Part shown: positions 47,572-55,507 of the stretch, piece after piece
Position numbering within the stretch: position 1 is the first letter of the stretch
Layout of the letters: every line of letters begins with the position of its first letter
Notes under the pieces: generated by a model
Seen by the model: only the letters and a program-made list of their open reading frames with translations
The model's database searches: none
What the model was told of the DNA's origin: nothing
Made by a program: the position numbers and the translations under genes
Origin: Streptomyces coacervatus
GTDB lineage: Bacteria > Actinomycetota > Actinomycetes > Streptomycetales > Streptomycetaceae
Reading direction: 5' to 3'
NCBI RefSeq assembly: GCF_029223485.1
Contig: NZ_JARHTP010000009.1
Span: 186,001 to 250,000 of the forward strand
Length of the DNA: 64,000 nucleotides

Positions 47572-48506
47572 AGGCACAGCAGGTCGTCACGATGGGCGTG
47601 CACGTGCTGGACGTACTGGTACGGCCGGTGGAGGAGATACCCGAGGGTCAGGGCGCCACCCTCGTGGACGACATCCGGATGACCGCAGCCGGGACGGCCG
47701 GCGGCACCGCCCTCACCCTCGCCAAGCTCGGCGCCCGGGTCCGCACCGCCGGCGCGATCGGCACCGACCCGACCGGCGACATGCTCGTCCAGCTCCTCAA
47801 CAGGGCAGGAATCGACACCGAGTTGCTCGTCCGCCGCATCGACACCTCCACCTCGGCGAGCGTCCTGCCCATCCGCCCGAACGGCGACCGCCCCTCCCTC
47901 CACCTCCTCGGCGCCAACATCACCTACGGCCTCGACGACGTGCCGTGGGACGCGGTCGCCGAGGCCACCCATCTGCACCTGGGCGGCCCGGAGTTGATCG
48001 GCGCGGACGTGGCGGCGCGCATCCTGTCGTACGCCAAGGACCACGACGTGGTCACCTCCGTAGACCTCCTCGCACCCGGCGAACTCGGCACCTTCGACCA
48101 GATCGAACCGCTGCTCCCGTACGTCGACTTCCTCCTCCCCAACGACGACCAGGTCCTCGGGTTCAGCGAGGAGGAAGACCTGGTGACCGGTGCGAAGAAG
48201 CTTCTCGTCGCCGGGGCCGGCCTGGTCGCCGTCACCCGCGGCGGCGACGGCGTACTCCTCGTGACGGCGGAGGGCACCGAAACGGTCCCCGCCTTCGCGG
48301 TCGACGTGGTCGACACCACCGGATGCGGCGACGCGTTCTCGGCCGGCTTCCTGCGCGGCGTGAGCCTCGGGCGCACCCCCCGCGAGGCCGCCGTACTTGG
48401 CTGCGCGGCGGCGGCACTCGTGGCGCAGGGCCTCGGCAGCGACCACGGAGACTTCGACCTTCCCGAAGCCGACGAGTTCGCCATGTCCCACAAGATCCGT
48501 ACATGA
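47568..48506 (+). CDS. PfkB-family carbohydrate kinase
   Basis: Encodes 312 residues from ATG 47568. It has the ribokinase-fold substrate part (TAAGTAGGTALTLAKLGARV), FLLPNDDQVLGF and the catalytic anion-hole motif DTTGCGDAFSAGF with the base Asp. It phosphorylates a sugar or sugar alcohol with ATP. Coupled with the aldolase gene it forms a kinase-aldolase pathway; the sugar is not known. Confidence 0.92.
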   Translation: MKAQQVVTMGVHVLDVLVRPVEEIPEGQGATLVDDIRMTAAGTAGGTALTLAKLGARVRTAGAIGTDPTGDMLVQLLNRAGIDTELLVRRIDTSTSASVLPIRPNGDRPSLHLLGANITYGLDDVPWDAVAEATHLHLGGPELIGADVAARILSYAKDHDVVTSVDLLAPGELGTFDQIEPLLPYVDFLLPNDDQVLGFSEEEDLVTGAKKLLVAGAGLVAVTRGGDGVLLVTAEGTETVPAFAVDVVDTTGCGDAFSAGFLRGVSLGRTPREAAVLGCAAAALVAQGLGSDHGDFDLPEADEFAMSHKIRT

Positions 48507-48561
48507 CGGCGGATTCGCCGATCGAGTGGTGACGGCCCCGGCAGGAGCGTACGGTCGAACA

Positions 48562-48579
48562 GTGGACGGCACCGTTCAC
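48562..48579. promoter_or_regulatory. Operator candidate before the DHA2 exporter gene
   Basis: GTGGACGGCACCGTTCAC is an 18-bp inverted repeat with two mismatched pairs, ending 15 bp before the exporter start. It resembles TetR-family operators of drug-efflux genes, but no regulator gene is adjacent; the nearest TetR gene is 1.7 kb away. Confidence 0.45.
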
Positions 48580-48594
48580 TGAGAGCGACGCACC

Positions 48595-50148
48595 ATGAGC
48601 AGCAGCCCGCAGCCGACCTCCGCATCACAGGCCGCCGCCCGCGCACAGGGCGGCGGCGGACACGGCATGGCGCTGCTGGTCATCGCGTCGTGCCAGCTGA
48701 TGGTGGTCCTGGACATCACCATCGTGAACATCGCGCTGCCGCACATCCAGAGCGCCCTGGACTTCTCCACCACCAGCCTGTCCTGGGTGGTCAACGCCTA
48801 TACCCTCACGTTCGGCGGCCTGCTGCTGCTCGGCGGCCGCACCGGCGACATCCTCGGCCGGCGACGCATGTTCATCTTCGGGGTGCTGCTGTTCGCGCTC
48901 GCCTCCCTGCTCGGCGGGCTCGCCCAGAACTCCGGCCAGCTCCTCGCCGCACGGGCCCTCCAGGGCGTCGGCGGCGCCATCGCGTCCCCGACAGCCCTCG
49001 CCCTGATCAGCACGACCTTCCGCGAGGGCCCTGAACGCAACCGGGCCTTCGGGGTGTTCGCCGGGGTCTCGGCGGGCGGCGGTGCCATCGGGCTGGTCGC
49101 GGGCGGCGTCATCGTCGAGTGGCTGAACTGGCGCTGGGTGCTCTTCGTCAACGTCCCGATCGGGGTACTCATCGCCCTCGCCACGCCCCGCGTGATCAAG
49201 GAGTCCGAACGCCACCCGGGCCACTTCGACCTGGCCGGCGCTCTGACCTCCACCGTGGGCATGGTGCTGCTGGTGTACGGCTTCATCAGAGCCGCCCAGG
49301 AGGGCTGGCGGGACCCGTTCACGCTGGCCTCGTTCGCCGCGGCCGTCGTGGTCCTTGCGGGGTTCATCCTGATCGAACGGCGCTCCAGCCAGCCCATCAC
49401 CCCGCTGCACATGTTCGCCGACCGCAACCGCGCGGGCACCTACGGCATCATGCTGAGCCTCGCCGCCGCGATCTTCGGCATGTTCTTCTTCCTCACGCTC
49501 TTCGTGCAGGACGTGCTGGGCTTCAGCCCACTGGCCACCGGGTTCGCCTTCCTGCCGGTCAGCGCGGTCATCGCCGTCGGCGCCGGGCTGGCCTCGCGGT
49601 TCCTGCCCACCTTCGGACCCAAACCCTTCATGGTGGTGGGCGCCGTTCTCGCGGCGGCGGGCCTGGCCTGGCTGACCCTGACCGACGTCCACTCCACCTA
49701 CGCGGGCAGCATCCTCGGCCCGATCCTCGTCTTCAGCCTGGGCATGGGCCTGGAGTTCGTCTCGCTCACCCTCATGGCCCTGTCCAACGTCCCCGTCGAG
49801 GAGACCGGCGCGGCCTCCGGACTCCTCAACGCCACCCAGCAGGTGGGCGGTTCACTGGGCCTGTCCATCCTGGTCACGATGTTCGGCACGGCCAGCACCA
49901 ACGAGGCCCACAAGCAGATCCCGCTCTTCCTCGCCCAGGCCACCCCGGCCGAACGCCTTCGCTTCCGGCACACCGGGCAGCTCCCGAGCCCCTGGTCCGA
50001 CCACGTCCTCACGGCCGGGATCTCGGCGGCCTTCATCATGGCGGCGATCTTCACCGTCGTCGCCGCCCTGGTCGCCCTGTTCGCCATCCAGGTCCGCCCC
50101 TCCGACCTGGAACGCCTCAAGGGTGGGACGGGGCCCGGGCCGGCCTGA
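48595..50148 (+). CDS. MFS transporter, DHA2 (EmrB/QacA-type) multidrug exporter
   Basis: Encodes 517 residues with 14 predicted membrane segments. Marks are QLMVVLDITIVNIALPHIQSAL (first segment with the DHA2 Asp), LLLGGRTGDILGRRRMFI, ARALQGVGGAIASPTAL and LSNVPVEETGAASGLLN. It should be a proton-driven drug exporter. It is monocistronic with a palindromic operator just upstream. The ATG at 48595 lies behind a weak GAGAG site. Confidence 0.92.
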   Translation: MSSSPQPTSASQAAARAQGGGGHGMALLVIASCQLMVVLDITIVNIALPHIQSALDFSTTSLSWVVNAYTLTFGGLLLLGGRTGDILGRRRMFIFGVLLFALASLLGGLAQNSGQLLAARALQGVGGAIASPTALALISTTFREGPERNRAFGVFAGVSAGGGAIGLVAGGVIVEWLNWRWVLFVNVPIGVLIALATPRVIKESERHPGHFDLAGALTSTVGMVLLVYGFIRAAQEGWRDPFTLASFAAAVVVLAGFILIERRSSQPITPLHMFADRNRAGTYGIMLSLAAAIFGMFFFLTLFVQDVLGFSPLATGFAFLPVSAVIAVGAGLASRFLPTFGPKPFMVVGAVLAAAGLAWLTLTDVHSTYAGSILGPILVFSLGMGLEFVSLTLMALSNVPVEETGAASGLLNATQQVGGSLGLSILVTMFGTASTNEAHKQIPLFLAQATPAERLRFRHTGQLPSPWSDHVLTAGISAAFIMAAIFTVVAALVALFAIQVRPSDLERLKGGTGPGPA

Positions 50149-50170
50149 GAGCGATCTGTCCCGCTCCCGA

Positions 50171-50198
50171 TGTCACAAACGACCGGGGCTGTCTCGTC
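50171..50198 (+). promoter_or_regulatory. Predicted ECF41-dependent promoter
   Basis: TGTCACA (50171-50177) and CGTC (50195-50198) are separated by 17 bp, the published ECF41 consensus (TGTCACA, 16-17 bp, CGTC). It lies 37 bp upstream of the epimerase start and precedes the epimerase/ECF41 pair, so the sigma factor probably transcribes its own operon. Confidence 0.7.
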
Positions 50199-50234
50199 CA
50201 GGTACCGAGAGGCAGTTCCGGACGCAGGAGGGTG

Positions 50235-51155
50235 ATGGCTGTGCGAGTGTTCGTGGCGGGCGGGACGGGGGCTCTCGGGCGGCGACTCGTGCCGCAGCTC
50301 GTGGCCAGGGGCCATCAGGTGACGGCTACGACGACGAGCGCGGCCAAGCGTGCGCTGCTGGAGAAGCTGGGCGCTGAGGCCGTCGTGATGGACGGGCTGG
50401 ACGCGATCTCGGTCGGCGAGGCGGTGGCGCAGGCCCGGCCGGACGCGATCGTGCATGAGATGACCGCGATCTCCGGCAAGCCCGACATGCGGCACCCGGA
50501 CCGGTTCTTCTCCACCACCAACCGGCTGCGCATCGAGGGTACGGACCACCTGCTGGCCGCCGCCGAGGCGACCGGCGTACCCCACGTCGTCGTGCAGAGC
50601 TTCGCGCAGAGCTTCGGGCCCGGCGCAGGGCTGCTGACCGACGAGGACCCGATGGACCCGGGCACGGCGACAATGGCGCGCAGGCTCTCGGCGGGTGTCA
50701 TGCACATCCAGGACGTGGTGCCCGAGGCCGGCGGCACGGTCCTGCGCTACGGCGGGTTCTACGGGCCGGGCGCCAGTGACGACGTCGTCGAATTCGTGCG
50801 CAAGCGGAAGTTCCCGCTCGTAGGCGAAGGCACCGGCTGGAACTCTTGGGTGCACCTCGACGATGCGGCGAGCGCCACCGTCCTGGCCGTGGAGAAGCAG
50901 GCCAGGGGCGTGTTCAACATCGTCGACGACGAGCCCGCCCAGGTCCGCGAGTGGCTTCCGTACCTGGCCGCGTGCGCGGGGGCGAAGCGGCCGATGCGGG
51001 TTCCCAAGTGGCTCGCCAAGCTGCTGGCCGGGGAGTTCGCGGTGACCCTGATGACCGAGGGCCGCGGCTTCTCCAACGCCAAGGCCAAGCGGGAGCTCGG
51101 CTGGCAGCTGCGCTACCCGTCGTGGCGCCAGGGCTTCAAGGAGGAGCTCGCGTGA
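50235..51155 (+). CDS. NAD(P)-dependent epimerase/oxidoreductase, ECF41 partner
   Basis: Encodes 306 residues from ATG 50235 behind GGAGG. It is an extended-SDR-like protein with FVAGGTGALGRRLVPQL, ATGVPHVVVQSFAQSFGP, VVPEAGGTVLRYGGFYGPGA and WNSWVHLDDAASATVLA. ECF41 sigma genes are typically adjacent to a carboxymuconolactone decarboxylase, oxidoreductase or epimerase gene (COE). This is the COE member and overlaps the sigma gene by 4 bp. The substrate is unknown. Confidence 0.88.
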   Translation: MAVRVFVAGGTGALGRRLVPQLVARGHQVTATTTSAAKRALLEKLGAEAVVMDGLDAISVGEAVAQARPDAIVHEMTAISGKPDMRHPDRFFSTTNRLRIEGTDHLLAAAEATGVPHVVVQSFAQSFGPGAGLLTDEDPMDPGTATMARRLSAGVMHIQDVVPEAGGTVLRYGGFYGPGASDDVVEFVRKRKFPLVGEGTGWNSWVHLDDAASATVLAVEKQARGVFNIVDDEPAQVREWLPYLAACAGAKRPMRVPKWLAKLLAGEFAVTLMTEGRGFSNAKAKRELGWQLRYPSWRQGFKEELA

Positions 51156-52087
51156 CCCGCACCGAGGAGTTCGAGGAACTGCGCCCGCTGCTGTTCGCGA
51201 TCGCCTACCGCATCCTCGGCAGCGTGAGCGAGGCCGAGGACGCGGTCCAGGAGACCTGGCTGCGCTGGGCGGGCACCTCGACCCGGCCCACCTCGACCCG
51301 GGCCTACCTCTCCGCCGTCGTCACCCGGCTCTCCGTCGACGTACTGCGGTCGGCGCGGGTACGGCGCGAGGAGTACGTCGGACCGTGGTTCCCCGAGCCC
51401 CTGCTGACCGATCCCTACGAGGACCCGGAACGTGCCGCGGAGCTGTCCGACTCGCTGTCGATGGCCGCCCTGCTGCTGCTCGAACGGCTGAGCCCGCTGG
51501 AGCGCGCGGTCTTCGTGCTGCGGGAGGTGTTCGGCTTCGGCTTCACCGAGATCGCGTCGGCCGTGGGCCGCTCGGAGTCCGCCTGCCGGCAGCTCGCCGT
51601 GCGGGCGCGCCGGCACATGGATGCGGGCCGCCCCCGGTTCGAGACCGACCGCAAGGAGCGCGATGAGCTCGCCGAGCGGTTCTTCGACGCCTTCCGGGAA
51701 GGCGACGTCGAGGGGCTGCGCGAGCTGCTCGCCGCCGATGTGCAGATGGTCGGCGACGGCGGCGGCAAGGCACCGCAGCTGGCCAACGCCGTCATCGGTC
51801 CCCGGAACGTGGCCCGGGTGCTCGCCGAGTTCGCCCCGCTGCTCGGCAAGGTCGGCATCGTTGTGGAGCTGCAACAGCTCAACGGCCAGCCGGGCGGGAT
51901 CTTCCGCGACCGGGACGGCAAGGTCGTGAGCACCATGGTGCTCGACATCCTCGGCGGACGGATCCAGACGATCCGATCCGTGATCAACCCGGACAAGCTC
52001 GGTCACATGGGGCCGGTGGCGGATGCCTGGGCGCTCAAACGAGAGGCGAACGAGGCCCGTCGGCCGACGACCGGCCACAAGGGCTGA
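51152..52087 (+). CDS. ECF41-family RNA polymerase sigma factor with SnoaL-like C-terminal domain
   Basis: Encodes 311 residues from GTG 51152. Sigma region 2 is EFEELRPLLFAIAYRILGSVSEAEDAVQETWLRW (in segments); region 4 has LSPLERAVFVLREVFGFGFTEIASAVGRSESACRQLAVRARR. The three ECF41 signatures are seen: WFPEPL in the linker (usual WLPEP), DGGGK in the C-terminal domain, and NPDKL near the end. The C-terminal domain controls activity within the same chain, so no anti-sigma factor is needed. The coupled epimerase gene and a matching upstream promoter complete the type. Confidence 0.95.
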   Translation: MTRTEEFEELRPLLFAIAYRILGSVSEAEDAVQETWLRWAGTSTRPTSTRAYLSAVVTRLSVDVLRSARVRREEYVGPWFPEPLLTDPYEDPERAAELSDSLSMAALLLLERLSPLERAVFVLREVFGFGFTEIASAVGRSESACRQLAVRARRHMDAGRPRFETDRKERDELAERFFDAFREGDVEGLRELLAADVQMVGDGGGKAPQLANAVIGPRNVARVLAEFAPLLGKVGIVVELQQLNGQPGGIFRDRDGKVVSTMVLDILGGRIQTIRSVINPDKLGHMGPVADAWALKREANEARRPTTGHKG

Positions 52088-52096
52088 CAGCGCAGG

Positions 52097-52522
52097 TCAG
52101 GACACGGAAGTCCCGCCCCATTCCTCAGGGGCGACATCCGCGAGCGTCTCCGAGAACGTCCACTGATGGCCCGCAAGGTCCTCGGCGGTGTACTGGCGTT
52201 CCCCGTACTCGAAGTCGGTCGGTTCCATGACGATGCGCGCGCCGTGTTCCCGGGCCTGCTGGCAGTGGGCCCGGGCGTCCTCCACGCGCACCGTCACCGA
52301 GTGCGTGACCTCGCCGGGGCGCGGGGGACGGCGGTCCTTGCGGGTGTCCCCGACGATCACGGCGCCCTCGCCGTACGCGAGCTGGGCGCGGTGGTCCTCG
52401 CCGATCCGCACCCGTTCCACGAACCCGAAGGCCGCACCGAGCCAGGCGACCGCGGCGCGCACATCGGGATAGATCAGGACGGGGATGACGGTCGAGGAGG
52501 GGATGGACCGGTTCGGCTTCAT
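52097..52522 (-). CDS. VOC-family (glyoxalase/bleomycin-resistance-like) protein
   Basis: Encodes 141 residues with one VOC unit pair: PVLIYPDVRAAVAWLGAAFGFVERV, then RVEDARAHCQQAREHGARIV and the closing DLAGHQWTFSETL with the typical late metal or fold residues. VOC proteins range from metal enzymes to ligand-sequestering resistance proteins. It lies 13 bp after a LuxR gene on the same strand and is probably co-transcribed; the two convergent plus-strand genes end 9 bp away. Confidence 0.88.
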   Translation of the reverse strand: MKPNRSIPSSTVIPVLIYPDVRAAVAWLGAAFGFVERVRIGEDHRAQLAYGEGAVIVGDTRKDRRPPRPGEVTHSVTVRVEDARAHCQQAREHGARIVMEPTDFEYGERQYTAEDLAGHQWTFSETLADVAPEEWGGTSVS

Positions 52523-52535
52523 GGCGGACTCCCTT

Positions 52536-53324
52536 TCATCGGTCCTTCATCGGTACCAGCCCGAGTCGCTGCGCCCGCAGGACCGTACTGATGCGGTCGC
52601 GGGTGCCGAGCTTGCGGTAGATCTTCTCGATGTGCTTGTGGACCGTACGGTCCGAGATGCCGAGCCGCCGGCCGATCGCGGCGGCGGTCAGCGCGTCCGT
52701 GAGCAGGAGCAGGACGGTCGTCTCCCGGGGAGTGAGGGCACAGTCGGCGGCCGGCGTGTGAACTGCTCTCGGAGCGGCCGTCCGCTGCCGGCGTTCCAGA
52801 AGCTGCCGCTGCTGCTCCACCGCCGCCAGCAGCGGCTGCAGCTGCCGGGCCGTGCGCAGGTGGTCGTCGGTGAAGTCCGTACCGGAGCGGTAGACCATGC
52901 ATCCGGTGATCGGGGTCGTCGTCCCGGGCAGCGGTATTGCCAGTACGTGTTCGGCGTCCATGATGTCGCCGATCAGCCGCGCGGTCGGGCTCGCGGACCA
53001 GGCCGCGCCGGCGGCCCGGCGCGCGGTGAGGGGAGTCCGGTCGGGCCCGGCCGCGTAGCGGTGCGCGAACGGATACCCCGTGCGCAGGAGGCCGAGTTCC
53101 TCCTCCGCGAGCCCGTCGAACCCGGCGGCGGCCTCGGGCGGCATGCCGACCGTGCCCTCGGCCTCGTTCCAGTCGTCGAGCTTGTAGATCAGGGTCTCGC
53201 CGCCGCACAGGCCGGGCAGCGCGCCCGCCAGCAGCGGCCACAGCCGCTCCGGATCGCGTTCGTGGAGCGCGGCCACGGCCACCGACAGCATGCGTTCATG
53301 GGCCCCGCCCGTCACCTGTGCCAT
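52536..53324 (-). CDS. LuxR-family transcriptional regulator with GAF-like sensor part
   Basis: Encodes 262 residues from ATG 53324. The C-terminal LuxR winged-type HTH is LTPRETTVLLLLTDALTAAAIGRRLGISDRTVHKHIEKIYRKLG (in segments), positions about 192-255. The N-terminal 180 residues have no receiver Asp pattern and look like a small-molecule sensor domain (VLAIPLPGTTTPITGCMVYRSG). It likely controls the VOC gene that follows by 13 bp. Confidence 0.88.
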   Translation of the reverse strand: MAQVTGGAHERMLSVAVAALHERDPERLWPLLAGALPGLCGGETLIYKLDDWNEAEGTVGMPPEAAAGFDGLAEEELGLLRTGYPFAHRYAAGPDRTPLTARRAAGAAWSASPTARLIGDIMDAEHVLAIPLPGTTTPITGCMVYRSGTDFTDDHLRTARQLQPLLAAVEQQRQLLERRQRTAAPRAVHTPAADCALTPRETTVLLLLTDALTAAAIGRRLGISDRTVHKHIEKIYRKLGTRDRISTVLRAQRLGLVPMKDR

Positions 53325-53454
53325 GGTCTTCTCCGCTCGTCCGCCGCGTACGCACTTGTACCCATACCAGCGACGGCATCCGCTGCTCCAGACTGCAGGC
53401 GAGCAACAGCCACGCCGTGCGGGGCCGCCGGCGCGGGGGACCGGCGGCCCCGGC

Positions 53455-54231
53455 TCACGCCGGCGAGGACGGATCCGTACGCAGCGTATCCCTACGCATC
53501 GCGTCCGAGATCGACTTGACGCCACCGTGCGCGGTGAGGCCCCCGTCCACCGGAATCTCCGCCCCGGTGATGAACGACGACTCGTCGGACAGCAGGAAGA
53601 CCACCAGCGGCGCGATGTCGTCGACGCTTCCGCTGCGGCCCAGCGGGGTCTCACGGATGGTCGTCTCCCGGAACGCGGGAGTGGCGGCGGCCGTCATCTC
53701 GGTCTCGATGTAGCCGGGGTGGACGGTGTTCACGCGGATGCCCCGGGGCCCCAGTTCCATGGCCGCGATCTTCGACACCCCGCGCAGCGCCCACTTGCTG
53801 GCCGTGTACGCCACCGGGTAGTAGCCGGTGAGCGCGGCCGACGAGCCGACGTTGACGATCGACGAACCGGGCGGCATCAGCGGGGTCAGGTACTGGATAC
53901 CGAGCAGCGGTCCGATCGTGTTCACCGCCTGGACCTGCGCAAAGTCCTCGGGACGCACCTCGCCGAGCCGCTCGCGCCGGATGATGCCCGCATTGTTGAC
54001 CAGCCCGTGGACCTCCCCGTACGACTCCTTCAACTCCGCCGCCAGCGCCGCCCACTCGCTCTCGCTGCTGACATCCAGCCGGCGCACATCGCCCTGCGGC
54101 CGCACATCGGTGGCGACCACCCGGGCGCCGGCCCGGGCCAGCGCCTCCGCCTCGGCGGCGCCCTGGCCCCCGGCGGCCCCGGTGACGACCACGACCTTCC
54201 CGGCCAGCCGCCGCGTGTTCTCGTTGCTCAC
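53455..54231 (-). CDS. SDR-family oxidoreductase (3-alpha/20-beta-HSD-like)
   Basis: Encodes 258 residues; I choose GTG 54231 because AAGGA lies seven bases upstream, not GTG 54249 inside the previous gene's end. It has the classical SDR pattern: VVVTGAAGGQGAAEAEAL, NNAGIIRR, catalytic Ser in VNVGSSAALTGYY and YTASK (Tyr-x-x-x-Lys). It resembles NAD-dependent hydroxysteroid or sugar-acid dehydrogenases. It lies 11 bp downstream of a broken enolase-superfamily dehydratase gene, its former operon partner. Confidence 0.92.
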   Translation of the reverse strand: MSNENTRRLAGKVVVVTGAAGGQGAAEAEALARAGARVVATDVRPQGDVRRLDVSSESEWAALAAELKESYGEVHGLVNNAGIIRRERLGEVRPEDFAQVQAVNTIGPLLGIQYLTPLMPPGSSIVNVGSSAALTGYYPVAYTASKWALRGVSKIAAMELGPRGIRVNTVHPGYIETEMTAAATPAFRETTIRETPLGRSGSVDDIAPLVVFLLSDESSFITGAEIPVDGGLTAHGGVKSISDAMRRDTLRTDPSSPA

Positions 54232-54242
54232 CGGGCCATCCT

Positions 54243-54700
54243 TCACCACCGGGGCAGCCTGAGCTCGTACTCCGGGTGGATCCGCCGCATGTACCCGGTG
54301 TCGTCGCGGCTGCGCACCCCCGACTCCACATACAGCCGGTGCAGCCGGTCGAGGGCGTCGTGGTCCAGCTCCACACCCAGACCCGGTCCGGTCGGGACCG
54401 CCACCTCGCCGTCACGGAACTCCAGCACGCCGGGGACGATCACATCGTCGGCCGAGTTCCACGGGTAGTGCGTGTCGCAGGAGTGGTCGAGGTGGGGGAT
54501 GGCCGCCGCGACATGGGTCATGGCGGCGAGGCTGATGCCCAGGTGCGAGCTGGAGTGCATGGACAGAGCGAGCCCGAACGCCTCGCAGACGGCGGCCAGT
54601 TCACGGGTGCGGCGCAGTCCGCCCCAGTAGTGGTGGTCGGTGAGGAGCACCTGGACGGCGTTCTGCTCGATCGCGGGCTTCAGACGCTGAATGTCGCCCC
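54243..54700 (-). pseudogene. 5'-truncated enolase-superfamily dehydratase (glucarate dehydratase-like)
   Basis: Only the C-terminal third, about 150 residues, remains. It begins near GDIQRLKPAIEQNAVQ and continues with LTDHHYWGGLRRTRELAA, LGISLAAMTHVAAAIPHLDHSCDTHYP and RRIHPEYEL. The HHYWGG motif with the distal SMHSSSH is typical of glucarate-type dehydratases. The N-terminal capping domain and catalytic Lys/metal residues are absent. The frame upstream of 54700 is antisense to a LysR fragment, so the gene has no natural start. Confidence 0.8.
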
Positions 54701-55504
54701 GTCGGCCATCAGCCGCCAGATCGCCAAGCTGGAGTCCGGAGTCGGCGTGCCGCTGTTCGTGCGGCACCCGCGCGGGATGAGGGTGACCGACGCCGGTTCC
54801 CGGCTGCTGGCGCACGCCCGCCGCAGCGAGGCCGAGTCGGCCGCGCTCGTCGACGAACTGCGCACCGGACGCGGCGCGGACGTTCGCAGCGTCACCGTCG
54901 CCTGTTCGGAGGGTTTCGCCCGGCGGGTCGTACCGGCGCCATGGCCTCCTTCCGGCGTGCGCACCCGGACGTCACCTTCCGCCTCGACACCGTCGACCGG
55001 CAGGAGGCGACCCGGCGGGTGGTCGAGGGAATCGCCGACGTCGCCGCCACTTACGCAATGGGCCCGCAGCATGACGTACTGGTGGAGTGCGCCGTCGTCA
55101 TCCCGGTGGCCGCCATCGTCCCGTCCGGCCACGAGCTGGCCGGACGGGACCGGATCACCCTGGCCGAGCTGTGCGCCCACCCGCTCGCGCTCGGCCCGGC
55201 GGGCACCAGTCAGCGCGAACTCTTCGACATCGACGCCCAGTTGGAAGGGCTGACGGTGCGCCCCGCGCTGGTCTGCGACGCACTCGCCCCGCAGTACGAG
55301 TTCGTCCGCTCCGGCGGCGGCATCGCCCTCGTCGGCGACCTGCACGAGGGCGCTTCCGCCGAGGGCGTCGCCTACGTCCGCGTCGACCACCCGGTCTTCC
55401 GGCAGCGCGAGGCGCAGATCCAGACGATGCTCGGCCGCCGACTCCCGTGGGCGGCCTCGCAGTTCACCGAGCTGCTGGTGTCACGACTCGACCGGCGGCA
55501 GTGA
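54690..55504 (+). pseudogene. 5'-truncated and frameshifted LysR-family regulator
   Basis: LysR homology begins only within the recognition helix (LNVAPSAISRQIAKLESGVGVPLFVR) at about 54690, so the first 25-30 codons and the start are missing. A second lesion near 54940 shifts the frame between SEGFARRVVPA and MASFRRAHPDVTFRLDT; the remainder of the effector domain (to LDRRQ, stop 55504) is intact in the new frame. It is divergent from, and joined head to head with, the truncated dehydratase. Confidence 0.85.
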
Positions 55505-55507
55505 GCC

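Noticed and set aside
49119-51155. A 678-codon frame suggesting an MFS-epimerase fusion
   Set aside because: Its first 370 codons are a shadow of the DHA2 exporter; the epimerase has its own ribosome-binding site and ATG at 50235.
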